A stretch of DNA of 64,000 nucleotides from Odoribacter sp. AF15-53 (GTDB taxonomy: Bacteria; Bacteroidota; Bacteroidia; Bacteroidales; Marinifilaceae). Location of the stretch: positions 62,001 through 126,000 of the forward strand of contig NZ_QUHC01000007.1 in assembly GCF_003479425.1 (NCBI RefSeq), written 5' to 3'. Below are positions 34,708 through 43,474 of the stretch, piece after piece (positions within the stretch are counted from its first letter, which is position 1; the number at the start of each line of letters is the position of its first letter). Under the pieces are notes generated by a model that worked only from the letters and a program-made list of their open reading frames with translations, did no database searches and had not been told where the DNA came from. Made by a program: the position numbers and the translations under genes.

Positions 34708-35124
34708 TTATGCTATTTTAACCTTAAATTTTATCTTTTGGGCGAACTTGTCCCGGAGTAAATACAAGGTGATAAAGTATATCGCCATGGTCAGAAGTGA
34801 TAGCGTGGCGGCCATGACTTCACTGAACCCGGCGAGGACGAGCAATGTCAGGATGACAATGATTAAGGCGGATGGAACGATGTAAGCCAAGAGTACGGAA
34901 AGCATCGCGTTTCCGGTACTGGCGCTGACGATAACCTTGTCGCCAACTTTTACATTCGTGTTCGGTTTTTCTGCCGTGATGTTTTTTTGCGTGACTTCCG
35001 ATAACCCGCAGGCCCCTTTGGAATGACAGGCCGCGCAAGCCGATTGATTTTGTATCGCAACGATAATATAGGTATCCGCCACTTTTATCACGATGCCATC
35101 GTGTTCAATTGTATTTTTTGCCAT
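34708..35124 (-). CDS. RseC/MucC-like (SoxR-reducing system) membrane protein
   Basis: 138 residues from ATG at 35124; a longer open frame upstream would run through the terminator of der and has no family resemblance. The N-terminal domain has four Cys in CAACHSKGACG (possible Fe-S or redox site). Two membrane helices follow (AMLSVLLAYIVPSALIIVILTLLVLAG and VMAATLSLLTMAIYFITLYLL). This family is often encoded beside rnf genes and is linked to SoxR reduction in enterobacteria; its role in Bacteroidota is not established. Confidence 0.85.
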   Translation of the reverse strand: MAKNTIEHDGIVIKVADTYIIVAIQNQSACAACHSKGACGLSEVTQKNITAEKPNTNVKVGDKVIVSASTGNAMLSVLLAYIVPSALIIVILTLLVLAGFSEVMAATLSLLTMAIYFITLYLLRDKFAQKIKFKVKIA

Positions 35125-35146
35125 AATCTGGTTCTTTGGTAAGTGA

Positions 35147-35177
35147 CAAATATAATAAAAAACCATCCTTGAGCAAG
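35147..35177 (-). promoter_or_regulatory. Promoter of the rseC-rnf operon
   Basis: On the minus strand, CTTG (35174-35177), 19 bp, then TATATTTG (35147-35154), 22 bp before the ATG. The -33 lies inside the der terminator hairpin. Confidence 0.6.
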
Positions 35178-35186
35178 GATGGTTTT
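35159..35186 (-). terminator. Terminator of der
   Basis: Stem AAAACCATCCTT / AAGGATGGTTTT with loop GAGC on the plus strand; on the minus strand it is followed by a T-rich tail TTTTTTATTAT. Overlaps the rseC-rnf promoter. Confidence 0.85.
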
Positions 35187-35191
35187 CATGT

Positions 35192-36499
35192 TTATTTCTT
35201 TCGCATAAATACTTGGATGGGAACACCCGTGAATTTCCAGTGTTCCCGTATCTTGTTTTCCAGGAAACGTTTGTAGGGGTCTTTCACGTACTGCGGCAGG
35301 TTACAGTAAAACGCGAATGCCGGGGTTTTGGTCGGCAATTGGGTCACGTATTTGATGCGGACATATTTCCCTTTCAAGCTGGGTGGGGGATAATTCTCGA
35401 TCTCTTCGAGCATCACCCGGTTGAACTCGGAGGTTTTCAGTTTTTGTTTCCGGTTCTCGTAGGTTTCAATGGCGGCCTCAAGCGCTTTTAGCAGACGTTG
35501 TTTCGTGAGTGCCGAGGTGAAAATGATCTGCACGTCGTTGAACGGGGCCATTTTAGACCGCAGTTCTTTTTCGAAATTGATCGTCGTCTTGTTGTCTTTT
35601 TCGATCAGGTCCCACTTGTTCACGAGTACGACTACTCCTTTTTGATTTCGTTCGATGAGGTGGAATATGTTCAAGTCCTGGGCTTCCATTCCCCGGGTGG
35701 CATCAATCAGCAACATGCACACGTCGCTATCCTCGATAGCCCGGATGGAACGCATCACGGAATAGAATTCCACGTCTTCGTTCACCTTTGCTTTCTTACG
35801 TAACCCGGCCGTGTCAACCAACAGGAAGTCGTGTCCGAAACGATTGTAGCGGGTGGTGATCGTGTCACGTGTCGTTCCGGCAACCTCGGTGACTATATTT
35901 CTTTCCTCGCCGATAAGCGCGTTGATTGTGGATGATTTCCCCACGTTGGGACGTCCCACGATCGCGATCTTCGGGAGCTCTTCGGTTTCTTCCAAAGGTT
36001 CTGCCGAGAAATGAGATACCAGTTTATCCAGCAACTCGCCTGTTCCCGAACCGTTCATGGAGGATATGGGGAAGATTTCTTCACCAACACCGAGTTTATA
36101 AAATTCATGCACGTCGTAGAGACGTTCCCCGTTGTCGACCTTGTTGGCCACGAGGTAAATTGGTTTCTCCACTTTTCGTAGCATGCGGGCAAAACTGTAA
36201 TCCAGGTCCGTAATCCCCAGTTCTACGTCACACACGAACAGGATCACGTCGGCTTCGTCCATCGCCAACAATACTTGTTTATTTATTTCTTCCTCGAAAA
36301 TATCCGAACTATTAGAGACGTATCCACCGGTGTCGATTACCGAGAATTCTTTCCCGTTCCAATCCGATTTCCCGTAGTTCCGGTCACGGGTAACCCCGCT
36401 TTCCTCGTTCACGATGGCTTTACGTCCACCGACCAGGCGATTGAAAAGTGTTGATTTTCCCACGTTGGGACGTCCTACTATTGCAACAATATTACTCAT
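35192..36499 (-). CDS. der: Ribosome biogenesis GTPase Der (EngA)
   Basis: 435 residues with two tandem G domains, each with GRPNVGKS (near residues 8 and 181), DTGG/DTAG G3 motifs and NKxD (NKVD, NKWD) G4 motifs, plus the C-terminal KH-like domain ([18 protein letters not shown]). Assembles the 50S subunit. Sits 93 bp downstream of era, on the same strand. Confidence 0.97.
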   Translation of the reverse strand: MSNIVAIVGRPNVGKSTLFNRLVGGRKAIVNEESGVTRDRNYGKSDWNGKEFSVIDTGGYVSNSSDIFEEEINKQVLLAMDEADVILFVCDVELGITDLDYSFARMLRKVEKPIYLVANKVDNGERLYDVHEFYKLGVGEEIFPISSMNGSGTGELLDKLVSHFSAEPLEETEELPKIAIVGRPNVGKSSTINALIGEERNIVTEVAGTTRDTITTRYNRFGHDFLLVDTAGLRKKAKVNEDVEFYSVMRSIRAIEDSDVCMLLIDATRGMEAQDLNIFHLIERNQKGVVVLVNKWDLIEKDNKTTINFEKELRSKMAPFNDVQIIFTSALTKQRLLKALEAAIETYENRKQKLKTSEFNRVMLEEIENYPPPSLKGKYVRIKYVTQLPTKTPAFAFYCNLPQYVKDPYKRFLENKIREHWKFTGVPIQVFMRKK

Positions 36500-36504
36500 A
36501 ATCA

Positions 36505-36590
36505 GTTAAAAGTTAAAAGCTAAAAACTAAAAGTTTATTTGTATAGGTTGTCGCGTGTCAACTTTTAGCTTTTACTTGTTAGTTTTTAGT
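36505..36590. repeat. 7-bp tandem array and inverted copy, era-der gap
   Basis: GTTAAAA, GTTAAAA, GCTAAAA, ACTAAAA (36505-36532), a 30-bp spacer, then TTTTAGC, TTTTACT, TGTTAGT, TTTTAGT (36563-36590). The two arrays are inverted, so the transcript can fold into a long hairpin. Confidence 0.75.
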
Positions 36591-36592
36591 TA

Positions 36593-37477
36593 TTAAAGTT
36601 GTTTGTACCCGAAGCGTTTCAGGTCGTTTTCCTTGCTTCGCCAGTCTTTCAGGACTTTGACGTACAGGTTGAGAAATACTTTTTTCCCAAAGAAGGCTTC
36701 GATGTCAATCCGGGCTTCCGTGCCCACTTTTTTCAGGGCGGTTCCCTGATGTCCGATGATAATGCCTTTCTGGGAGTCCCGTTCCACGTTGATAACAGCC
36801 ATGATGTTGATGCGTTTGGGCTCTTCCTTGAATTCCTCCACGACAACTTCCACGGAATACGGGATTTCCTTGTCGTAGTTCAGCAATATCTTTTCCCGGA
36901 TGATCTCGGTCACGAAGAATCGGGCCGGCATGTCGGTCATCTCTTCTTTGTCGAAATAGGGTTCACCCACGGGTAATAGTTCAAGAATTCTCTTGTACAA
37001 ATTATCGACATTAAAATTCTCGGTGGCAGAGATCGGGAATATTTCTGCTTGCGGGATGATCTCTTTCCACTTGTCGAACAGGCTATCCAGCTTGTCGGGG
37101 GTGGTCAGGTCGATCTTGTTTAATACCAGTAAAATCGGCACCGTGCTTTGTTTCACTTTCTCGATAAAGTCCGCATTCTTCTCGAAGTTTTCCACCACAT
37201 CGGTCACGTAAAGAATGATGTCAGCGTCGATGATGGCGGTTTTCGAGAAATCCAGCATGTATTCCTGCATCTTGTAGCTGGGTTTCACGACTCCCGGGGT
37301 ATCCGAGAACACAATCTGGAAATCCTCCCCGTTCACGATCCCTTTAATCCGGTGACGCGTGGTTTGGGATTTGGACGTGATAATTGATAATTTCTCCCCG
37401 ACCAACCGATTCATCAGGGTGGATTTTCCCACGTTGGGGTTTCCTAGTATGTTGACAAAACCTGCTCTATGCTCCAT
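36593..37477 (-). CDS. era: GTPase Era
   Basis: 294 residues: G domain with GNPNVGKST, DTPG and NKID motifs, and a C-terminal KH domain with GHQGTALKKVGTEAR, which binds the 3' end of 16S rRNA. Usual length. Has its own -7 box upstream. Confidence 0.97.
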   Translation of the reverse strand: MEHRAGFVNILGNPNVGKSTLMNRLVGEKLSIITSKSQTTRHRIKGIVNGEDFQIVFSDTPGVVKPSYKMQEYMLDFSKTAIIDADIILYVTDVVENFEKNADFIEKVKQSTVPILLVLNKIDLTTPDKLDSLFDKWKEIIPQAEIFPISATENFNVDNLYKRILELLPVGEPYFDKEEMTDMPARFFVTEIIREKILLNYDKEIPYSVEVVVEEFKEEPKRINIMAVINVERDSQKGIIIGHQGTALKKVGTEARIDIEAFFGKKVFLNLYVKVLKDWRSKENDLKRFGYKQL

Positions 37478-37499
37478 TTACTTAAAAATTAATTGGGCA

Positions 37500-37507
37500 C
37501 AAAGGTA
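37500..37507 (-). promoter_or_regulatory. -7 box of era
   Basis: TACCTTTG on the minus strand, 22 bp before the ATG; the -33 position reads only a partial match. Confidence 0.5.
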
Positions 37508-37565
37508 CGATAACTAATTGAAAATTGAAAGGGTAAACTTGAATGATACTATAAATTTTCGATAC

Positions 37566-37609
37566 TCTAGCTTCTATGAATCTTCTATCTAGCTTCCATC
37601 TACCTTCTA
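37566..37609 (+). repeat. 11-bp tandem array (TCTAGCTTCTA type)
   Basis: Four exact 11-bp steps: TCTAGCTTCTA, TGAATCTTCTA, TCTAGCTTCCA, TCTACCTTCTA. A partly complementary stretch (GGGTAGATGGGGG) follows at once. Lies in the gap 37478-37736, which otherwise shows no gene. Confidence 0.75.
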
Positions 37610-37736
37610 GCAGGGTAGATGGGGGCCAGATAAATGATTGTTGTCGCTAGTTAGCTGTATGATTGTGATATTAACTCGTGTAACTTGATAATAAACAATA
37701 GGGGTTGAAGTTGCCGGACAGGCAGGTTCAATCGCG

Positions 37737-39497
37737 TTATTTATAAATATAGGTGATTTTCTCCGTGTCTGCCGGGTTCGCTTTGTTCGTCTTGGTAATC
37801 CAAGCCCCGGTCTGATCGTAGGTGTATTGATAGTTCGGGTTGATTTGATTGCCTAACTCGTCGTAAACGATCGTGAGGGTTCCGGAGATTTTCTCGTTCT
37901 GCATGTTCTCTTTCGTGTAGGAGATGTTTGTCAGGTAACCGAAAGGATTGTATGTGTACTCGCTGGTTTCTTTCATGACGGGTTGGTTGGTGTCCGGTCG
38001 CGTGTTTACCCATGTTTTGCGACTGATCCGTCCGTTGGCATCATACGTGCAATCCGTTTGCGCGCGAATCTGGCCGTTCTGGTATTCTTGCGTGCGGGTG
38101 ATTTGCCCGTTATTGTTGTAGTAATCCATGTTGTTTTTACCGTTACTCCATTTCGTGTTTTTCATGACGGGATGTCCTGTTATGTCGTACTGGTAACTGA
38201 CCTGGCGCAAGGTTTTGTTGGAAAGGGTATCCACGGTTTCTTCTTCGTAGCATTTCCCGCTATTGTTGTATTTGAAGGTGGTGACGATCACTTTCAGGGG
38301 AGAGGGGTGCATCGCGGTGGCATCTTTTTTCAATTCTGTACTTTGAATGATTTGTGATAAGTTGCCTTGAGGGGTGTACTTATAAGTGGTCGTGACGAGA
38401 GTGTCGTTGGCTGTACGGGTTTCACGCGTGATTTTATCTCCCTTGTAATATTTGGTAATATTGGGGGCGTTCCAAATCATGGAGTCGATAAATCGGTTTC
38501 TAAGTTGTTGTGCCTTGTCTCGGAATGTCTTGTATTTATGTGTTTGTAAATAGGTTTTCACGAGTGGAAGACGAGCGGACGAGTCAACGCGGGTGATCAG
38601 GATAACGAGATCTATACTGTCGTTCGTGTAATCGACTTCCGATAGGTATTTTCGGGGACAACCACTCAGGTAAGGACAGTTGATGTAGGCGTTAATACAA
38701 CTTTTTTGTATTTCCGGGGATGTCGCTTTCCGGATTGCTTCGAACAGGTAGTCGTCGTAAATCTTTTGCACGTCGGTCAGGTAGGGACGGGCTTCTTTGG
38801 AATTGGTGTAGAATACTTTCAGCGTGGAGTCGTTGAAATAAGCGAGGATGGTGGAGTCGTTTTTCATGCTGCACGCTTGTTTGTAGAGCAAGTCGTTATA
38901 TATTTTTACTACTTCCGCGTAATTGTACGCCTTGTTGAAATCCTGGAAATAGCTTTTACATTTGGCCTGATCGGGGGCTGCTTGTAAATCCGCGAATTGA
39001 ACCCTTTCTTTGAGGTGTATGATTGCCAGGTAGACGTCGGGATCAATGTTGTATTTGTATTCCGAGATTTGGGCGAGTAGGATTCTGGAATCTTTAAGTT
39101 GTTCTTGCGAGGCCGATAGCAGGGCGAATATCGTGGAGTCGGCTTTGTGTAGAAACGTGTTGAAGTCCAGATTGACATCCTTGCAGAAGGCTCGAACCCT
39201 CGCGCCCCCGTCCTGTTGTTGAATGGTCATGCTACTTTTCAAGTAAGGTTCGATGGCGTTAAAGCTTGGGGCGAGTAATAGTTTTTCGAGCGCGTCGGCC
39301 AGGGTTATTTCATTCTTGTAGGTGGTTGCGCTCTTGGAATCGAGTCTCTCCCTTAGGCGGGTGTACTTGTCGCTGTCCGAGCGAGCGATGAATTCGTATA
39401 ATCTTTCAACACGACCTTGTTTTTGCGCCTGGACGTTCGAGCAAAAACTGCTGGTGAGGATCGTGAAAACGACAATGATAAAATATGAGTTTCTCAT
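37737..39497 (-). CDS. Exported protein with YD-repeat-like C-terminus
   Basis: 586 residues, signal peptide to about residue 25 (NVQAQ). The N-terminal ~340 residues are helical and not recognised, with CINAYINCPYLSGC as a Cys-rich patch. The C-terminal ~230 residues are a series of beta-hairpin-like strands of the YD/RHS kind (YKYTPQGNLSQI, YQYDITGHPVMKN, YYNNNGQITRTQEY, CTYDANGRISRK, YTYNPFGYLTNI, YQYTYDQTGAW). No toxin domain follows, and it is far shorter than an Rhs toxin, so it is more likely a cell-surface or periplasmic protein. Function unknown. Confidence 0.72.
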   Translation of the reverse strand: MRNSYFIIVVFTILTSSFCSNVQAQKQGRVERLYEFIARSDSDKYTRLRERLDSKSATTYKNEITLADALEKLLLAPSFNAIEPYLKSSMTIQQQDGGARVRAFCKDVNLDFNTFLHKADSTIFALLSASQEQLKDSRILLAQISEYKYNIDPDVYLAIIHLKERVQFADLQAAPDQAKCKSYFQDFNKAYNYAEVVKIYNDLLYKQACSMKNDSTILAYFNDSTLKVFYTNSKEARPYLTDVQKIYDDYLFEAIRKATSPEIQKSCINAYINCPYLSGCPRKYLSEVDYTNDSIDLVILITRVDSSARLPLVKTYLQTHKYKTFRDKAQQLRNRFIDSMIWNAPNITKYYKGDKITRETRTANDTLVTTTYKYTPQGNLSQIIQSTELKKDATAMHPSPLKVIVTTFKYNNSGKCYEEETVDTLSNKTLRQVSYQYDITGHPVMKNTKWSNGKNNMDYYNNNGQITRTQEYQNGQIRAQTDCTYDANGRISRKTWVNTRPDTNQPVMKETSEYTYNPFGYLTNISYTKENMQNEKISGTLTIVYDELGNQINPNYQYTYDQTGAWITKTNKANPADTEKITYIYK

Positions 39498-39606
39498 AGT
39501 GATGTTATTTTATAATTCTAATATAATTTGGCTAGTTTACGATGAGAGCCAAGTCGTGGACTGCTTTTCGAGAGTGAAAAAAAGAGTCTCTATTTATCTT
39601 GGTTCT

Positions 39607-39636
39607 CTTGCAGTTAACGTATTTTCGTTATCTTTG
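39607..39636 (+). promoter_or_regulatory. Promoter of yhcH-type gene
   Basis: CTTG (39607-39610), 18 bp, TATCTTTG (39629-39636), 26 bp before the ATG. Confidence 0.55.
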
Positions 39637-39662
39637 TTGCATAAAAAAATTGAAATATAATT

Positions 39663-40109
39663 ATGATTGTAGATGTACTGGCTAATAGCGAGCGGATTGA
39701 AAGGTTGAATCCGTATTTTAAGGCTGTTTTTGACTATATAAAAACACATGATTTGACAGGTATGCCCGTGGGAAGGATTGATATCGCCGGGGATGATGCC
39801 TATATAAAGATCGAGGACGCGAAGGGACGTGAGGTGAAGGATGCCGTTTACGAGCGGCATGACAAGTATATTGATATACAGATGCCGTTGAGCGGGGTCG
39901 AGGGATACGGTTGGAAGGCCAAGAGTCTTTTGGGCGAGGAGAGGGCGCCATACGATGCTGTCGGGGATTTTACTTTCTACCGGGACCCAGTGGGCTCCGT
40001 GTTTACGCTCGCTCCCGGAGAGTTCGTGATCTTTTTCCCGGAGGATGCTCACGCCCCCTGTATCGGGGAAGGAGTGATCCGGAAGATGGTGGCGAAGATT
40101 AAAAAATAG
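39663..40109 (+). CDS. YhcH/YjgK/YiaL family protein (DUF386)
   Basis: 148 residues, full length for the family. The conserved ERHDKYIDIQ and the EDAHAPCIGEG motif carry the His/Glu residues thought to bind a metal in this cupin-like fold. Members are often near sialic acid or other sugar catabolism genes, or act as the beta subunit of EbgC-type enzymes; here there is no such neighbour, so the substrate is open. Own promoter. Confidence 0.9.
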   Translation: MIVDVLANSERIERLNPYFKAVFDYIKTHDLTGMPVGRIDIAGDDAYIKIEDAKGREVKDAVYERHDKYIDIQMPLSGVEGYGWKAKSLLGEERAPYDAVGDFTFYRDPVGSVFTLAPGEFVIFFPEDAHAPCIGEGVIRKMVAKIKK

Positions 40110-40113
40110 GTCT

Positions 40114-40149
40114 GTAAAGTCCATAAGGTTCATAAAGTCTATAAAGTCA
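40114..40149 (+). repeat. 9-bp tandem array
   Basis: GTAAAGTCC, ATAAGGTTC, ATAAAGTCT, ATAAAGTCA: the longest of the four arrays of this type. A GC-rich palindromic stretch (CCCCGCGGGG) and small hairpins follow, up to the next gene. Confidence 0.72.
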
Positions 40150-40245
40150 GTGGACCCCCGCGGGGCGCTTGGTTCATGGCAGTGTCTGCTGCCAGATAGC
40201 AGGATAAAGGATCATGGAAGTCTTCAATTATAAATTTTGAATGTT

Positions 40246-41394
40246 ATGAAGAAAAAGTATAAGATATTATTGGCAGTGGTGGTTATTTTGGTGGTGGTTT
40301 ATTTTTGTTTGCCTTATTACGCGAGGCAGGCGTTGATTTACTGGTACCCGTCAATTGATGACTTGTCGATGTTCGAGAAGCACACGGTACGAAAGGCCGA
40401 TTCGAGTTGGATGTGGGGGATAGCCAAGGATTATAATACTTACGAGTTAAGTCCGGAGGATAACGCGTACCTGGATGATTTCCGCACGGTTTCTTTCTTG
40501 GTGATTCAGAATGATAGTATTGTTTACGAGGAGTATCGTTCCGGGTGGAACGACACGAAGACTTCAAATATCTTTTCGTCCACCAAGAGTATTGTCGGTC
40601 TGCTGGTGGGGGCTGCTTATGACGAGGGGAAGATCGCCAGCCTGGACGATCCGGTCGGGAAGTACATACCGGAATTCAACGAGGGGAAGAAGAAGAATAT
40701 CACGATTCGTCATTTGCTGACGATGAGTGGCGGGTTGAACTGGGACGAGGCTTACGCTTCGTTGTTCTCGGTTACCACGCACGGGTATTACGGGAATGAT
40801 CTTTACGACCTGGTGACCGGGTTGGACGTGATCGAGGAACCGGGGAAACAGTTCTCTTACCGGAGTGGCGATACGCAGATTCTGGCTTTTGTCGTGGAGA
40901 AGGCGACCGGGAAGAGTATTAGCGATTACGCGGAGGAGAAGTTGTGGCGGCCGATGCAAGCCAGTCAGGATGCTTATTGGTTGTTGGACAAGAAGGACGG
41001 GGACGAGAAGTCGTTTTGCTGTTTTCATACCACGGCGAGGGAAATTGCCCGTTTTGCCCGCCTGATGCTTCATCACGGGAACTGGAACGGGAAGCAGTTG
41101 ATCTCGGAGGAGTATATCGACGAGGCGATGAGTCCGGCAGGTTACCTGAAGGACGAGTGGGGAAAGGATTCATTGGATTATTACGGTTTCCAGATTTGGA
41201 TCATGAATTACAAGGGGCAGCGTAATCCTTATTTCCGGGGTATGCTGGGACAATATATTATCGCTATTCCCGAAAGGAACGTTATTATCGTACGGTTGGG
41301 ACATAAAAAAGACGAGGAGCGGATTCGGGAAACCACGAGAGACGTGTATCGTTACATGGATATCGGGACGAAGATTCTGGATAGTCGAGAATAA
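40246..41394 (+). CDS. Class-C beta-lactamase-fold serine hydrolase
   Basis: 382 residues from ATG 40246 (ATG 40237 is an alternative adding three residues). The N-terminal membrane anchor/signal (ILLAVVVILVVVYFCL) leads to a serine hydrolase domain. The S-x-x-K motif is SSTK (Ser111/Lys114 from this start), with FSYRSGDTQ as the second motif. Family members include esterases, DD-peptidases and D-amino-acid amidases, and the substrate cannot be told here. Not a typical resistance beta-lactamase. Single gene ahead of a large inverted repeat. Confidence 0.85.
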   Translation: MKKKYKILLAVVVILVVVYFCLPYYARQALIYWYPSIDDLSMFEKHTVRKADSSWMWGIAKDYNTYELSPEDNAYLDDFRTVSFLVIQNDSIVYEEYRSGWNDTKTSNIFSSTKSIVGLLVGAAYDEGKIASLDDPVGKYIPEFNEGKKKNITIRHLLTMSGGLNWDEAYASLFSVTTHGYYGNDLYDLVTGLDVIEEPGKQFSYRSGDTQILAFVVEKATGKSISDYAEEKLWRPMQASQDAYWLLDKKDGDEKSFCCFHTTAREIARFARLMLHHGNWNGKQLISEEYIDEAMSPAGYLKDEWGKDSLDYYGFQIWIMNYKGQRNPYFRGMLGQYIIAIPERNVIIVRLGHKKDEERIRETTRDVYRYMDIGTKILDSRE

Positions 41395-41419
41395 TATTTA
41401 TTTGGATTTTGAAAATCAT

Positions 41420-41458
41420 TTTATACTTTTACACCAATATTGTGTGTAAAAGTATAAA
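41420..41458. promoter_or_regulatory. 15-bp perfect inverted repeat before sigma gene, locus 3
   Basis: TTTATACTTTTACAC (41420-41434) and its exact complement (41444-41458) around a 9-nt spacer, ending 3 bp before the sigma ATG. It could end transcription from the hydrolase gene, hide the sigma start in the mRNA, or be a protein-binding operator. Unlike loci 1, 2 and 4, no TAnnTTTG box is seen here. Confidence 0.7.
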
Positions 41459-41461
41459 GTT

Positions 41462-42007
41462 ATGACATTTGTCGGAGAGAATAAAGAAAAGGCTTTTACT
41501 GCGGTTTTTGATAAGAATTACGAGACCTTGTGTTTGTATGCAGTGAGGTTTACCGAGGATCTCGTGGAAGCGGAGGATGTGGTGCAGGAGGCGTTCGTGC
41601 GTTTTTGGGAAATGTATCGGGATCGCTTAACCGTCGAGAATGCTCGGCCTTTATTGTACCGTATGGTTCGGAATATGTGTGTTGATCGTGCTAGAGCAAA
41701 ACGATGGAGTACTGTGGATGCGGAAGTGATGGCTGATCAACTGGTATATTATTTTCAACCGGAATCCGAGGGGGACTCTAAGATTGATTTGTTGATGGAG
41801 GCGGTCAGGAATTTACCTGAAAAGTGCCAACAAGTGCTTATTGCCATTTGTTTTAACGAGAAAAAATACAAAGAGGTGGCGGAAGAGATGTCGGTTTCCG
41901 TTAACACGGTAAAAACGCAGTTGGCTAGGGCTTTAAAGTTGTTGAGAGAGGGGCTGAACAAGGAGGATTTCGAGTTGTTCCTTACTTTTTTTATATTTTC
42001 TTGCTAA
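41462..42007 (+). CDS. ECF sigma factor (FecI-like), locus 3
   Basis: 181 residues. Region 2 is about 18-80 (AEDVVQEAFVRFWEMYRD), region 4 about 118-170 (YKEVAEEMSVSVNTVKTQLARALKLL). The ATG at 41462 is three bases beyond a perfect 15-bp inverted repeat. Partner anti-sigma factor 191 bp downstream. Confidence 0.93.
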   Translation: MTFVGENKEKAFTAVFDKNYETLCLYAVRFTEDLVEAEDVVQEAFVRFWEMYRDRLTVENARPLLYRMVRNMCVDRARAKRWSTVDAEVMADQLVYYFQPESEGDSKIDLLMEAVRNLPEKCQQVLIAICFNEKKYKEVAEEMSVSVNTVKTQLARALKLLREGLNKEDFELFLTFFIFSC

Positions 42008-42198
42008 TTCTTTTCACCCATTCTTTTACTTTTTCCGTTGTATTATTAAACGATCCTTTAATAATATCTTGAATTTACCCTATTTGCTACTTTTTATTTT
42101 GAATTGTAAATTCATTTTGACGCTTATAATCAGTTAATTAAAAAAAGTATTCTTCATCTTCTATTTTCCTGCAATAATCGATCATTTTTTAAGATTTT

Positions 42199-43386
42199 AT
42201 GATGAGCGAAAATTGGGAAGAGATTATATGGAGAGCGTTGCGGGGCGAGTGTTCTGCGGAGGAGTTGGATCGGTTACAAGATTGGCGTAACGAGTTTTTT
42301 GGGAACGAACGAGTGTACGAGGAAATGGAGGAGTTTGCCGAGATGGGAACCTTTCTGAAAGGGGTGGATTCGTTGCATAAAGATCAAGCATTGGAGAATG
42401 TTTTGAAGCGAACGAGGCGGGGGGCGGTTACTCGTTTCCGGTGGTTGCGTTACGCCGCCGCTATCTTGTTTCCATTGTTGTTGGTCGGGACATTGGTTTA
42501 CCTTTTTGAGGTTAGGGAGTGGTCGGGCAAGGAGTTGCCCGGACCTGTCGCCAAACAGATTTTGCCCGGGGGACCTAAGGCTGTTCTTTATCTTTCGGAC
42601 GGGCGGGTGGTTGATTTGAACCGAGTGGCCGATTCAGTTATCATGGACGGGAGTTCTGGGCATAAAATCGCATTGTCGAAAGAGGTAAATGCGTTGAATT
42701 ATAGTCAGGTGGCAACGAGTTGCGGGAAGGCAAGTGAATTGGTGTATAACCGGATCGAGGTACCTCGGGGTGGAGAGTATATGCTGGTGTTGTCCGACGG
42801 GACCAAGGTTTGGTTGAACTCGGAGACGCGGTTGGAATATCCGCTCGTGTTCGGTGATGCTAGTCGGGACGTGCGATTGAGCGGGGAGGCTTATTTCGAG
42901 GTGACGAGGGATACGGCAAGACGTTTTAACGTGATGATGGAGGGGGCGACAATCGAGGTGACGGGTACTTCTTTTAATGCGTCTTGCTACCCGGGGGATG
43001 GGCGGTGTGATGCCGTGTTGGAAAGCGGTAAGATCAATTTATTGACAGATCACGGGACTACCGTTGTCAGTGTGGGGGAATGTGCTTCTTATGATATCGC
43101 TTCGGGGAAGGTTCGAGTGGAGGCGGTTGACTTGAAGTATTTCACGTCATGGCGATACGGGACGTTTTATTTTTATGACACGCCATTGTCGGATATCGTG
43201 CAAAAGTTGGGACGTTGGTACAATGTGAATTTCAAGTTTGCCGACGATTCGTTGCGGGAGGTGTGTTTTTCGGGAGCGGCTTTGCGGAGCAAGCCTATCG
43301 ATTTTATGCTTGAGTTGTTGACAAGTACGCAATCATTAAATTTTGATATACAGGAGGATGGAACTATCGTGATATACAGGAAATAA
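42199..43386 (+). CDS. FecR family anti-sigma factor, locus 3
   Basis: 395 residues. Cytoplasmic N-terminus to ~82, membrane helix about 84-103 (RYAAAILFPLLLVGTLVYLF), periplasmic FecR domain with VPRGGEYMLVLSDGTKVWLN, GEAYFEVTRD and VTGTSFNASCY, and DUF4974 at the C-terminus (WYNVNFKFADDSLREVCFS). The start may be 42199 or the adjacent ATG 42202. Confidence 0.93.
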   Translation: MMSENWEEIIWRALRGECSAEELDRLQDWRNEFFGNERVYEEMEEFAEMGTFLKGVDSLHKDQALENVLKRTRRGAVTRFRWLRYAAAILFPLLLVGTLVYLFEVREWSGKELPGPVAKQILPGGPKAVLYLSDGRVVDLNRVADSVIMDGSSGHKIALSKEVNALNYSQVATSCGKASELVYNRIEVPRGGEYMLVLSDGTKVWLNSETRLEYPLVFGDASRDVRLSGEAYFEVTRDTARRFNVMMEGATIEVTGTSFNASCYPGDGRCDAVLESGKINLLTDHGTTVVSVGECASYDIASGKVRVEAVDLKYFTSWRYGTFYFYDTPLSDIVQKLGRWYNVNFKFADDSLREVCFSGAALRSKPIDFMLELLTSTQSLNFDIQEDGTIVIYRK

Positions 43387-43387
43387 A

Positions 43388-43448
43388 AAGAGGAAGAATT
43401 GGACCTCTTCCCCTTTTTTGTTTAAATAAATCTCTCCGGCAAGAGAGA
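43388..43448 (+). terminator. Attenuator-like hairpins in fecR-susC leader, locus 3
   Basis: Stem AAGAGG (43388-43393) / CCTCTT (43404-43409) followed by CCCCTTTTTTG, as in an intrinsic terminator, then a second small hairpin TCTCT ... AGAGA (43431-43448). Placed inside the operon, 55 bp before susC, it would lower susC expression relative to fecR unless overcome. Confidence 0.6.
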
Positions 43449-43474
43449 ATTAATAACTAATAGTACACAAATCT

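Noticed and set aside
35125..35226. Longer N-terminus for the RseC-like protein
   Set aside because: The added frame runs through the der terminator and has no resemblance to the family; the Cys domain follows the ATG at 35124 directly.
37737..39497. Rhs/contact-dependent toxin
   Set aside because: No toxin domain, no immunity gene and no large shell; only a short YD-like region.
40246..41394. Antibiotic-resistance beta-lactamase
   Set aside because: The sequence fits the broad class-C-fold hydrolase family with an anchor; nothing points to resistance activity.
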